A stretch of 64,000 nucleotides of DNA. Source: Aquilaria yunnanensis (taxonomy: Eukaryota > Streptophyta > Magnoliopsida > Malvales > Thymelaeaceae). The position numbers were made by a program, and so were the translations under genes. Positions 34,316 through 45,044 of this stretch are shown in pieces; the stretch's first letter is position 1, and the number at the start of each line of letters is the position of its first letter. The DNA lies in assembly GCA_039654915.1 (NCBI GenBank), contig CM077597.1:25704001-25768000 (forward strand). Reading direction: 5' to 3'. The notes under the pieces were generated by a model. It ran no database searches, was not told the DNA's origin, and saw only the letters and a program-made list of their open reading frames with translations.

Positions 34316-34465
34316 GTGATGAAAGGGATAATGCGTTAATTACACTTACAGAAGCAAGTACATTATTGTCAAAAGAAAAGACAAATGACAGCTTATATGT
34401 ATAGCAATCATGACTGTGGCTCTCATCTTCCACTGATTTATATCTAGTAATGGCTTCAATGCCTT

Positions 34466-35014
34466 CTATGAGTCTAGGACTTGCTTCCTATCCAGTTTTC
34501 TTACAAGCTGGCAGACAGGGTCGTTTACAGTCACATTCCCAAGACTGTAACGGTCTCGTTCTTTATGGTAAGTCCTCCACAATTTGACAATTTGACCTTG
34601 CACTTTTCTACAAGAATGCGTTTCAAGAGTCTCTCGGATATCTTCCAGAGATTCCTTACGCAGGCCATTCTTAATGAATTTTCTTTTATCTTCACAATTT
34701 GTGGAGATGTATCCTAAAGAGCGACATTTAGTATTACAATTCCATCGCCCACATTTATAACACACGCCTAGTCTCTTTGCTCTTCGTCTTTTGGCATAAC
34801 GGCTTTTACCTAAACCGGGCATGCGGGGCATAAATGCATCTGGAACTTCACCCGCCAGACGGACCTTAGCTTCAATTATCCACTGCACATTATCGGGAAT
34901 GCCTTTGCGTGTAAAAACTCTAATTCTTTCACATCTAGCAAGGTAGATCTTTTTAAGGACTTTTATTGGAAGGGAAGGAAAGCATTTTCGCAGTGCAGAA
35001 AGAGTAGAATCCAT
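34466..35014 (-). CDS. Cysteine-rich basic protein, cargo copy 2
   Basis: 182 residues, open. Basic patch at residues 75-81; Cys 85, 88, 93 and 97 (CYKCGRWNCNTKC). Nearly identical to copy 3 over the first ~130 residues, then divergent, which suggests gene conversion or unequal exchange. It lies in a tandem unit of about 0.8 kb with its own upstream TATA box and a conserved downstream spacer. Role unknown; nucleic-acid binding is inferred from the basic/cysteine module. Confidence 0.75.
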   Translation of the reverse strand: MDSTLSALRKCFPSLPIKVLKKIYLARCERIRVFTRKGIPDNVQWIIEAKVRLAGEVPDAFMPRMPGLGKSRYAKRRRAKRLGVCYKCGRWNCNTKCRSLGYISTNCEDKRKFIKNGLRKESLEDIRETLETHSCRKVQGQIVKLWRTYHKERDRYSLGNVTVNDPVCQLVRKLDRKQVLDS

Positions 35015-35128
35015 TGATGAGAGAAGAATTTGAGAGAAGAGGGAAATGAATCAGTAGGAGACTGGAATAACCGACTTTAGAAGTCACGGGGTATCTTACC
35101 CGCTGGTTAATCAGAAGGAAGAACACGC

Positions 35129-35135
35129 ATTTATA
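35129..35135 (-). promoter_or_regulatory. TATA box upstream of cargo copy 2
   Basis: CACTATAAATGCGTGTTC on the minus strand, 115 bases before the ATG at 35014. Confidence 0.65.
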
Positions 35136-35296
35136 GTGATAAAAAGGGATAACGTGTCGATTACACTTAGGGGAGCATGTACATCTGTCAAAAGAAAATG
35201 CAAACTTCTCCAAATATAACAAACTGTATGTACAGTAATTGTGACTGTGGCTCACATCTTTCACTGATTTATGTCCAGTAATGGCTTCAATGCTTT

Positions 35297-35845
35297 CTAT
35301 GAATCGGTGATTTGCATCTCATCTAGTTTTCTAACAAACTGGCAAACAGGGTCATTAAAAGTCAGATTTCCAAGACTGTAACGATCCTGTTCTTTACGGA
35401 AAGTCCACCATAAATCCATAATTTCCCATTGCACTATTTCACAAGAATGTGTTTCAAAAGTTAATAGGATATCTTCCAGAGATTCCTTACGCAGGCCATT
35501 CTTAATGAATTTTCTTTTATCTTCACGATTTATGGAGATGTATCCTAAAGAGCGACATTTAGTATTACAATTCCATCGCCCACATTTATAACACACGCCT
35601 AGTCTCTTTGCTCTTCGCCTTTTGGCATAACGGCTTTTACCTAAACCGGGCATGCGGGGCATAAATGCATCTGGAACTTCACCCGCCAGACGGACCTTAG
35701 CTTCAATTATCCACTGCACATTATCGGGAATGCCTTTGCGTGTAAAAACTCTGATTCTTTCACATCTAGCAAGGTAGATCTTTTTAAGGACTTTTATTGG
35801 AAGAGAAGGAAAGTATTTTCGCAGGGTAGAAATAGTAGAATCCAT
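35297..35845 (-). CDS. Cysteine-rich basic protein, cargo copy 3
   Basis: 182 residues, open. Same four-cysteine module and basic patch as copy 2, but the last ~45 residues resemble copy 1 (ending KLDEMQITDS). It is thus a mosaic of copies 1 and 2. Element-strand orientation. Confidence 0.75.
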   Translation of the reverse strand: MDSTISTLRKYFPSLPIKVLKKIYLARCERIRVFTRKGIPDNVQWIIEAKVRLAGEVPDAFMPRMPGLGKSRYAKRRRAKRLGVCYKCGRWNCNTKCRSLGYISINREDKRKFIKNGLRKESLEDILLTFETHSCEIVQWEIMDLWWTFRKEQDRYSLGNLTFNDPVCQFVRKLDEMQITDS

Positions 35846-35925
35846 TGATGAGAGAAGAATTTGAGAGATGATGGAAAGGAATTAGTTATTGAAGGAAACT
35901 TAGATAACCGACTGGAAGAACATGC

Positions 35926-35932
35926 ATTTATA
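35926..35932 (-). promoter_or_regulatory. TATA box upstream of cargo copy 3
   Basis: GCTATAAATGCATGTTC on the minus strand, 81 bases before the ATG at 35845. Confidence 0.65.
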
Positions 35933-36091
35933 GCGATGAAATGGATAACGTGTCGATTACACTTACGGGAGCAAATACATTATTAAAAGAAAAATGGAAA
36001 ATTTTAACTATGATAAATTGTATGTACAGTGATTGTGACTGTGGCTCACATCTTCCACTGGTTTTACGTCCAGTAACGGGATTAACGGCTT

Positions 36092-36640
36092 CTATGAGTC
36101 GAGGATTTGCTTCCCATCCAGTTTTCTTACAAGCTGGCAAATAGGGTCGTTTAACGTCAGATTCCCGGGACTGTATCGTTCTCGTTCTTCATGAAAAATG
36201 CTCCATAAATCGAGAAGTTCACGTTGCACGGATCCACAAGAATGCGTCTCAAGAGTCAATTGGATATCATCCAATGAGTCCTTACTCAGGCCATTCTTAA
36301 TGAATCGTATTTTATCTTCTCGATTACCAGAGATCATCCCTAAAGAACGACATTTAGTATTACAGGTCCAGCGTCCGCATTTATGACAGACGCCTAATCT
36401 CTTCGCTCTTCGCTTTTTGGCATAAGAGCTTTTGCCTACACCAGGCATGTGAGACACAAATGCCTCTGGGATTTCACCTGCCAGACGAACCTTAGCTTCA
36501 ATTAACCACCGCACATCTTCAGGGATTCCTTTATGCATCAGAGCTCTTAATCGTTCACAGCGAACTTGGTAGATCTTTTTGAGGATGTTCATTGGGAGAG
36601 AAGGAAAATATTTTCGCAAGGCAGAAAAAGTAGGATCCAT
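36092..36640 (-). CDS. Cysteine-rich basic protein, cargo copy 4
   Basis: 182 residues, open, the copy nearest integrase. Module CHKCGRWTCNTKC with basic KKRRAKRLG before it. It differs from the others across its length, so it is probably the oldest branch. Its upstream region keeps part of the conserved block (an 'accgactt...agtcacgg' stretch) but lacks the clear TATAAAT seen at the others. It could be driven by a different promoter or be the least expressed. Confidence 0.75.
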   Translation of the reverse strand: MDPTFSALRKYFPSLPMNILKKIYQVRCERLRALMHKGIPEDVRWLIEAKVRLAGEIPEAFVSHMPGVGKSSYAKKRRAKRLGVCHKCGRWTCNTKCRSLGMISGNREDKIRFIKNGLSKDSLDDIQLTLETHSCGSVQRELLDLWSIFHEERERYSPGNLTLNDPICQLVRKLDGKQILDS

Positions 36641-37935
36641 TTTCTAGGAGAAAGTAAAAGAAAGGAGGGAGGAAATGATCAGTTATTATGGGCAACTGAG
36701 AGAACCGACTTGAGAGTCACGGAGTACCGTATCCGCCGCTTAACCGGAAAAGTGAATCCTACTTTATTTTGATGTGATAGATATTCCATCCAGCTGACGT
36801 CGATTCAGTCCTTGATTATTGAATCCATTGTCCGCTTTTGACGAATTTTCAACGACAATATTTCTTGATGTCTGCCTTATCTTTGACGATAGCTATCACT
36901 CATCTTGGATGCTGCTAAGCTGGCATCAATTCTGTTCTTTTAGGTGTAGCCTCAATTGCCAGGCTTTTGACGATATTGTATGCTTTATCCTTGGATTCCT
37001 GATGGGGCTGGGTCCAGCGTATTAGCTATGCGTCCAATTAGTAAGAGCTGATGTCATTAAGATCTCAGCTTATACTGCTGCAATCATGCTGCGGACATGC
37101 TTTTCATTTGATCCCTGTTATGTAAAAGCCATGCATGCATGATGTGAAATGCATGAATGCAAGGCATGTGTAACTGATGGTTTTTTTTTTTTTTTTAATC
37201 TAGCTCTTCATGTCTTTGCTTTACTTTACTGGATCTTCTTTGTGATTTCCTTCTCGGACTATTATTGAATCTCTTTATGCTTTCCAGCTGTTGTCCATTG
37301 TCTCAAAAGCCCAACTCTGTTCAAAAATCCTCTTTCCTTGCCTTATTTTTGAATTTTGACCTCAATTTTCTTTAATGCCCGCCTCATATTTTATGCTTCT
37401 CTAGATAATTGTCTCTGTTGAAATATTCGCGAGCATGATTCTTTCCTGCTGACATAGACATGTTAAGACTTCTGAAATGATCATTCAGGCTACCACCAAG
37501 GCTATCTCCCAAAGATTTGTTACTCCTTCTTCTTTGTTAGCCTATGTTCTGTGCTGCTCGCAAAGCAGGACCTCAATCTTACCTGTTTTAATTCATAAAG
37601 CTTATCAAAGTAATCTACGGTCTTTGTTTTTTTCTAAGTTTTAATTATTACTATTCTTCCTTCAAAAGTCACAATTTATTGCACACTTAAGGCTAGTAGG
37701 AATGTGAGATTTGAAGGAAAAGAACTGGATAGAAGCGACTTTAGCATTTTGAACGTGAAAATCTAAGGTAAGTTAAAGAGAATTGGATTTTATTTATGGG
37801 TAAAAGAATATGAAAATCTTGGGTACAGATAGATAATGAAAGTGTAAGGGAAGAAAGCTCTCTTTGACAACTTTGATCAAATAAACTTTGGTAACCCTGT
37901 ATCCACTTCTCCCCTTCTGTTCGAAAATTTCTTCA
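36641..37935. other. No gene seen; spacer between integrase and cargo
   Basis: AT-rich. A poly-T run lies near 37175-37196, and loosely repeated 'ttttgacga' and 'gcatg' motifs occur. I find no coding sequence or clear promoter. Confidence 0.45.
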
Positions 37936-40900
37936 TTATGCAAAGTATTTCTTTACTGCATCCGAATTTACTGGCTTCGGTAATTCTCGTCCATCCATTT
38001 CTGTCAGAATTAGTGCCCCTCCTGAAAATGCTTTCTTCACGACATATGGCCCGTCATAATTTGGTGTCCATTTTCCTCTTGAATCGTGTTGCATGGGTAA
38101 AATTTTCTTGAGCACTATGTCACCTTCGTGAAATTGTCATGGGCGAACCTTTTTGTTGTAAGCACGAATCATCCTTCTTTGATAGAGTTGCCCATGGCAG
38201 AGGGCTATCATTCTTCTTTCATCAATTAGATTTAATTGCTCGTATCTAGCTTTGACCCATTCTGCTTCTCCTAATTGAGTATCCATTAGTACCCTTAATG
38301 AAGGAATTTCAACTTCGATGGGCAATACAGCCTCCATACCGTATACCAGAGAAAAAGGTGTTGCTCCAGTAGAAGTACGGGTAGAAGTTCTATAAGCATG
38401 CAGTGCAAAAGGTAACATCTCATGCCAGTCCTTGTAAGTGACGATCATCTTTTCAACAATTCTCTTGATATTTTTATTGGCCGCTTCTACTGCACCATTC
38501 ATCATCGGTTGATAAGGTGCTGAATTGAGATGCTTGATTTTGAATTGCCGGCACAAAGCCTGCATCATTGCATTATTCAGGTTCGTGGCATTGTCTGAGA
38601 TGATACACTCTGGCGGTCCATAGCGACAAATGATTTCTTTCTTAATGAACCGGCATACTACCTTTTGAGTTACGCTTGCATAAGACACAGCTTCTACCCA
38701 TTTAGTAAAGTAGTCAATTGCAACTAGGATGAATTTGTGACCATTGGAAGCTTTAGGGGTAATCGCTCCAATAACATCGATTCCCCACATGGCAAAAGGC
38801 CAAGGTATTGCTGTTACATTAAGAGGAACAGGTGGAGCTTGGATCTTGTTGGCATATATTTGGCATTTGTGACATTTTCTTACGTGATTGACGCAATCAC
38901 TTTCCAATGTGAGCCAATAGTAACCAGCCCTCATTATTTGTCTTGCCATGGTATGACCACTAGTGTGTGCTCCACATATTCCAGAATGAACTTCTTCCAT
39001 GATCTTTCGTGCTTCATGAGTATCTACACAGCGAAGTAGCATCGAGTCTGGGGTTTTCTTATAAAGTATGTCTAGGTTTAAAAGAAAACCCATTGACAAT
39101 CTTCGTAGAAATTTCTTGTCATTTTCTGATACTTCTGGTGGATATACTCTTTCTTGGAGGTATTTCTTGATATCGTGATACCAAGGCTTTCCATCCAATT
39201 CTTCTTCGATGCTCATGCAATAAGCTGGAGAATCTATTATTCTCATTTCGAACACAGGAGTATGCTCGGGGTCACTGATCTTGTACATAGCAGCCAAAGT
39301 AGCTAAAGCATCCGGTATTTGATTATCTTCCCTTGGAAGATGATGGAAGCTTATACTGTTGAATTTTCGAGCCAAGTCTAGTATGAGCTTTTGGTAAGGG
39401 ATCAATTTTGAATCCCTTGTCTCCCATTCTCCGTTGATTTGATATATGACTAATGCGGAATCCCCATAAACTTGGAGATCTCGCACTTTCAATTCCAGTG
39501 CCATTTGGAGTCCCATAGCACATGCCTCATACTATACTATATTGTTGGTACAAGCAAATGTAATTTTTGCTGTAAGAGGGAATTGCTCTCCACTTGGAGA
39601 GATGAGTATGGCTCCAATCCCTTGTCCCAAAGCATTAGATGCTCCATCGAATGCCATTTTCCATGTTTCATCATCTTTATCGACTTCCTGTTCTATCGTC
39701 ATTATATCTCCATCAGGAAAGTCCATTCTCATGGGCTCATAATCCTCCAATGCTCTATCAGCCAGATATTCAGCGATCACACTTCCTTTTACGGCCTTTT
39801 GGGTGACATACTGTATGTCGTATTCAGATAACAGCATTTGCCATTTTGCAATCCTGCCTGATAAAGCTGGTTTTTCAAAAATGTACTTAATGGGATCAGT
39901 CTTGGAGATTAGCAATGTGGTGTTGTTGAGCATGTAGTGTCGTAGTCGGTGTGCTACCCATGCAAGGGCACAACAGGATTTTTCTACTATTGAGTATTTC
40001 GCTTCATATGTGGTAAGCTTCTTGCTCAAATAGTAAATTGCATGCTCTTTCTTGCCTGTCTCATCACGTTGACCCAATACGGATCCTAATGAAGAATCCT
40101 GTATGGATAAATATAGAATCAACGATTCTCCAGATCGGGGTGGTACCAAGACTGGTGGATTTGATAGATATTGCTTGATTTTCTCGAATGCTTCTTGGCA
40201 TTCGTTATTCCACTCGATCGGATTGTTCTTCTTCAGTGATTTGAAAAGAGGTTCACACTTGGATGTCAATTGTGAAATGAACCTTGCTATGAAGTTGATT
40301 CTGCCCAGAAAACTTCTTACTTGTTTTGGAGTCTTCGGGGGTTGCATTTCTTGTATTGCTTTGACTTTACTCGGGTCAACTCGAATCCCATCCTTGCTGA
40401 CCATGAAACCCAATAACTTTCCTGAAGAGGCTCCAAAAATACATTTGGCAGGATTCAACTTCAGTTGATATTTGCGAAGTCTATCGAATAGTTTTCTTAG
40501 CACTTTTAGATGCCCCTTAGCAATGAAAGTTTTGGCGATCATGTCGTCTACATATACTTCAATTTCTTTATGCATCATGTCATGGAATAATGCAACCATG
40601 GCTCTTTGATATGTAGCACCAGCATTCTTTAACCCAAAAGGCATCACCTTGTAGTAGAAGGTACCCCAAAGGGTTATAAAGGCAGTTTTTATCATATCAT
40701 CTGGATCAAGTTTGATTTGATTGTATCCAGAGAAGCCATCCATGAAGGAAAAATAGGAGTTTCCTGCGGTGTTATCCACCAGCGTATCAATGTGAGGAAG
40801 TGGGAAGTTATCTTTAGGACTGGCTTCGTTCAATGGCCGGTAGTCCTGACAAACTCTTAGTTTCCCGCTTTCTTTCTTTTCGACTGGAACAATGTTAACC

Positions 40901-41365
40901 ACCCATTCTGTATATTCAGCGACCCCAAGGAATCCTGCATCCCACAGCTTTCGAATCTCATCTTTCACTCTTAAGATTAGATCCGGCTTTAATCTTCGTA
41001 ACTTTTGTCTGACAGGCTTCGCCCCAGGTTTCAAGGGTATTTTGTGTAGTACTATGTCTGAGCTTAAGCCAGGCATGTCTTGGTATGACCAAGCAAACAC
41101 ATCCATATATTCTTTCAATAAGTGGACTAATTCTTCTTTTTCTTCAGGAGGGAATAGAGTGCCAATCTTGACTTCTTTTACATTCTGACTGTCTCCCAAG
41201 TTAAATGCCTCAGTTGGTTCTTGACTTGTTGCTCTTTCTTTTTCATCTCGCTCGATCATTTTTAATAGCTCAGGAGATATTTGAAGATCTTCGTCATCCG
41301 AGTCGGTAGTGTTTACAGGATTATCAAAGTTCATTCTTTTATTGTCATCAAAGAGAGTTTCAGGT
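37936..41365 (-). pseudogene. Ogre-type pol: RT, RNase H, second RNase H, integrase
   Basis: Second exon of the polyprotein, open from the splice acceptor (41365) and containing an ATG at 41334. RT has YVDD at 40543-40554. A degenerate connection RNase H follows, then a second, archaeal-type RNase H (about 39230-39660), then integrase with an HHCC zinc region (about 38870-39000), a D,D-E core and a C-terminal tail to the TAA at 37936-37938. Two stops break it: TAG at 39532-39534, at the codon where the catalytic glutamate of the second RNase H is expected, and TGA at 38137-38139 in the integrase tail, where CGA (Arg) would be one transition away. Frame is otherwise continuous. This copy likely cannot make integrase. 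Confidence 0.92.
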
Positions 41366-41548
41366 CTGCATTATTCAGAGGAAAAAAAAATGGCAAGAAT
41401 AAGATGGATGCAAACTAGTACTTTATTTATAGTGTGCATAAATCACAACTTTATTGGAATAAAAAGCAATAACTAAAAGGTTCACTTAAACAAAGACTAC
41501 ACCCTATTGATTGAACCTTTCTTTAGGAGGTTTTTACTATTGGATTAC
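41366..41548 (-). other. Putative intron between protease and pol
   Basis: 183 bp. The donor GTAATC overlaps the gag-protease stop codon; the acceptor is a T/C-rich tract ending ATGCAG. Removing it deletes the stop and joins gag-protease to pol in one frame (phase 2, completing a lysine codon). An intron at exactly this place is a known trait of Ogre elements. Donor, acceptor and frame are seen; splicing is inferred. Confidence 0.8.
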
Positions 41549-44500
41549 TTTGGAAAGCTTTCGATTATAACAGGCAGTTCTATCGCCTCCCAATTGTTCA
41601 GCACATCCCGTGGGCCACAAGGTTGAACAAGCTCCTCCTCTTCAGGTGAATCGCTGATGATTGCCTGAATAGAAAGACTTTCAAAAGACTTGTTGATTTT
41701 GATAGTCAGCTTGCCTTCATTGTCATTTTTTGGAATGAGACCACCACTCACGAACGTTTCGGTGATTTCAGGGATATCCAGATTTCTTTCCTGGAGAGGA
41801 TGCCCTGTTAATCGTGCAATCCTCTTTTCTCTCTTTTCAGCTATTGCCTTCATTTTATCATGTCTTATCGGTGTGAAGCCTAGGCCGTATTTCCCTTCAT
41901 TTGTGGTGATTTTCAATGGTTCTGTGATTCCTTGTAAATCTTGTCCCAGTCCTAACCCTGGTGAGTATCCTTCTTTTATCATGAGTTTGGCAACCATGCG
42001 ACTTGTTTTAGAGATGCTAGGAATGGGTTCTTCTTCATATTCGCTGACATAAGCAGCATTGACAATCTCAAAAGACCTGAAGGAGCAATCAGGTATATTT
42101 TCATTGACTTCGACATATTGAGCATCCGCAGGTCTTGATAGCAGGATGTCTTCTTCAGCGAAGACCGTGATTATCTTTCCTTCAATAATGAATTTCATTT
42201 TCTGGTGTAATGAAGAAGGAATTGCTCCGGCCATATGGATCCATGGTCTTCCCAGCAGGCAGGTATAAGATGGACAAATATCCATGACTTGAAATGTGAT
42301 GTGGAAAAGACAGGGACCAATCCCTATTGGTAGCTCTATTTCTCCAACAACATCTCTCTTCGTTCCGTCAAATGCTCGAACAACAATATAACTGTTGTTG
42401 AGGTATGATGGGTCTAAACCAATCTTATGTAAGGTTTCGAGTGGCATTACATTTAGAGCTGACCCATTGTCGATAAGAACTCTGGCCATAATCCGATCTT
42501 TGTATTTGACCGAAATATGTAGGGCCTTAGAGTGACCCCTTCCTTCTGCTGGTATCTCATCGTCAGTGAATGTGATGAGATTTTGTGCCGTGATGTTGTT
42601 GACGAGGTGGTCAAAATTGTTCACGGAGATATCTTGTTCAACATAAGCCTTATTCAGGACTTTGAGAAGAGCTTCTCGATGAGCATCAGAGCTTAGGAGT
42701 AATGAAAGTATGGAAATTTTTGCTGGCAGGCGGTTTAACTGCTCAACGATACTGTATTCACTTTGCTTTATGAGTTTGAGAAACTCAGTAGCTTGTTCAT
42801 CTGTTACTGCTCGAGGCATCTCTTGCTCTTTAGATGTGTTAATAGGTCCATTTGCTGGATCCGTAACATTCTCCTCTTGTTGGAGCTTGTTCATTTGCTC
42901 GGGAGAATAACACCGACCGCTTCTAGTCATGCCCCCAACTTCTAACGGAGTTGATGTGATGTTAGAAGTATAGTCATAGTTCCATGGAACAGTTTTGTCT
43001 GATTTGTACGGGAATGGCTTTGGAACTTGAATTCTTAAAGGCTTGAGAGCAGATTTTGAGATTGGAATGACTAGTGGTCTTGGCATGATATTGACTTCTT
43101 GTTCTTTAATTATCACATTCACGTCATCCTCTTTATCTGACATAAAAACGATGATTTGGGAGGAGTCCATGAGACTTTGTAGACTTTTACGGAATTCTGG
43201 GCATTCTTGGATAGAATGACTCTTATTGTTATGAAAGTTGCACCACTCCTCATCCTCGACTTCTTTATTTCCAGAACACTTTCCTATGATAATCCCTTCT
43301 TTCACAAGGCATGAATATACATGCTTAAGAGGGGTTATGATATCATTGACTGTTTTCTTCATCGGCCAGTATTCTTCCATCATATTGACTGGTTTGGCTT
43401 GATGAGGAGGCAATGGATTATGAGTGACGTTTGGTTCATCGGAAAAGTCCAACCACTTTGACTCAATTAATTGTTGGACTATACACTTCAATGCTATGCA
43501 ATTTTCCAGTCTGTGGCCCACGGTACCATCATGATATGGGCAATTTATGTTAGGGTCATACCACCTTGGATACGGGGGTTCCAATGGCCTTGTAGGGATT
43601 GGGCGAATAAGTTGACTTTCGATGAGTTTTGGATACAGCTCAGTGTAAGTCATGGGAATTGGTGCGAAGATTTCTCTTGGTCTTGGTGCAGGTACTGGAG
43701 GAGTTGGAACAGGTGGCCGTAACTGATTAGGTCTGTTGGGAGGATAATTGTTGGGTCTATTGGGAAGATAATCATTGGGCCTATTGGGAGGATAATCATT
43801 GGGCCTATTGGTAGGATAATAATTGGGCTTATTGGCAGAATAGGATAGGCGAGGTCCGGTGGCCACAGTGCCCACGAAGGGAATCCCTCTTCCTCTTCCT
43901 ATTTGTTGTATTTCTTCATCTTTTCTTCTGGAAGGTCCTCCTCTTTTCATAGGATCGCTAAAGGATTCAGTAATCTTCCCAGTCCTGATACCATGCTCGA
44001 TCCTTTCTCCAGACATTACTACGTCGGAGAAGTTAGTTGCCGCATTGCCAATAAGTTTGTCATAATATGGGTATTTCAGTGTCTGGACAAACAAAGTGAC
44101 CATTTCTCTTTCTGTCATGGGTGGCTGAACCTGTGCAGCTAAGTCCCTCCACCGCTGCGCATATTCCTTGAAAGTTTCTGGCCTTTTCTTCTCCATGTTT
44201 TGGAGAGTTTGGCGATCCGGAGCCAAGTCCATAACGTGTTTATAGTTGCCGATGAAGGCCTGAGCAAGGTCATTCCAAGTTTTTATGTTCCTTGGACCTT
44301 GGCTTAGATACCACTGTAATGCTGATTTTGTGAGACTTTCCTGAAAAAGTGCGATCCACACCTTTTCATCTTTTGTGAGTGGTTGTAGTCTCCTTAGGAA
44401 CAATGTGATGTGAGTGATGGGATCACTCGTTCCATCGTATTTCACGAAATCTGGCACCTTAAAATCTGAAGGGATTACGACGTCTGGCACTAAGCAGAGG

Positions 44501-44856
44501 TCATCCACCGAGAGAGATCCGAATATAGTGCCTCCTTCAATGGCTCGCAGTCGCTTTTCTATTGTTTCGAGTTTTTGAGATTCTGCTTCTTCTTTTGGTA
44601 ATGTCTTCTTCTCTTCCTGTACAGTGTCTTGTTTCAGGTGAACACTAGCAGACGGTCCTGATTCTTGAAACAGGTTTTCTTGGACTGAGACTCGTTGCGG
44701 GGTGAATCCCGGGGGATAAGTGGGATCTTGTACTTCTTTGATAGGGACTTGAGTTGCTTTCCCTTTGATTAATTCCATCAATTGTCTCATCTGTTCTGAC
44801 ATACCTTCAATCTTGGACTCCATCTCCATGAGACGTCCTTCGGCTTGTTCTGCCAT
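41545..44856 (-). CDS. Ogre-type gag-protease with G-patch
   Basis: 1,103 residues, open. Order: N-terminal coiled segment, retrotransposon gag core (about residues 160-300, with WNDLAQAFIGNYK), a proline/asparagine-rich repeat, cysteine/histidine pairs in place of one classical knuckle, aspartic protease with LIDNGSALNVMP (DNGS active site, usual for this lineage), and a G-patch (about 41880-42010, glycines in GYSPGLGLGQ). It forms the particle and processes the polyprotein. Unspliced RNA ends at the TAA at 41545-41547; spliced RNA would read into pol. Confidence 0.92.
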   Translation of the reverse strand: MAEQAEGRLMEMESKIEGMSEQMRQLMELIKGKATQVPIKEVQDPTYPPGFTPQRVSVQENLFQESGPSASVHLKQDTVQEEKKTLPKEEAESQKLETIEKRLRAIEGGTIFGSLSVDDLCLVPDVVIPSDFKVPDFVKYDGTSDPITHITLFLRRLQPLTKDEKVWIALFQESLTKSALQWYLSQGPRNIKTWNDLAQAFIGNYKHVMDLAPDRQTLQNMEKKRPETFKEYAQRWRDLAAQVQPPMTEREMVTLFVQTLKYPYYDKLIGNAATNFSDVVMSGERIEHGIRTGKITESFSDPMKRGGPSRRKDEEIQQIGRGRGIPFVGTVATGPRLSYSANKPNYYPTNRPNDYPPNRPNDYLPNRPNNYPPNRPNQLRPPVPTPPVPAPRPREIFAPIPMTYTELYPKLIESQLIRPIPTRPLEPPYPRWYDPNINCPYHDGTVGHRLENCIALKCIVQQLIESKWLDFSDEPNVTHNPLPPHQAKPVNMMEEYWPMKKTVNDIITPLKHVYSCLVKEGIIIGKCSGNKEVEDEEWCNFHNNKSHSIQECPEFRKSLQSLMDSSQIIVFMSDKEDDVNVIIKEQEVNIMPRPLVIPISKSALKPLRIQVPKPFPYKSDKTVPWNYDYTSNITSTPLEVGGMTRSGRCYSPEQMNKLQQEENVTDPANGPINTSKEQEMPRAVTDEQATEFLKLIKQSEYSIVEQLNRLPAKISILSLLLSSDAHREALLKVLNKAYVEQDISVNNFDHLVNNITAQNLITFTDDEIPAEGRGHSKALHISVKYKDRIMARVLIDNGSALNVMPLETLHKIGLDPSYLNNSYIVVRAFDGTKRDVVGEIELPIGIGPCLFHITFQVMDICPSYTCLLGRPWIHMAGAIPSSLHQKMKFIIEGKIITVFAEEDILLSRPADAQYVEVNENIPDCSFRSFEIVNAAYVSEYEEEPIPSISKTSRMVAKLMIKEGYSPGLGLGQDLQGITEPLKITTNEGKYGLGFTPIRHDKMKAIAEKREKRIARLTGHPLQERNLDIPEITETFVSGGLIPKNDNEGKLTIKINKSFESLSIQAIISDSPEEEELVQPCGPRDVLNNWEAIELPVIIESFPK
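43725..43835 (-). repeat. In-frame repeat in gag
   Basis: Five units of 24 bp encoding variants of 'YPPNRPND'. A tandem, low-complexity linker between the gag core and the protease side. Unit number probably varies between copies. Confidence 0.85.
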
Positions 44857-45044
44857 TAATCTTGTTTGGAGTCGAGTTGAATATCGGTGTTGAGGTCCAA
44901 TTTTACCCTTTTAAAGGAATATTTATTTTATTAGATTCTATGTGTGTATGATTGATGTGATGGATGCATGCATGAATATTGTAAATATTTGGTGAAAGAA
45001 GAACTATAATGGAATTTCTCAATTATATTCAGCAAAAGGTTTGT

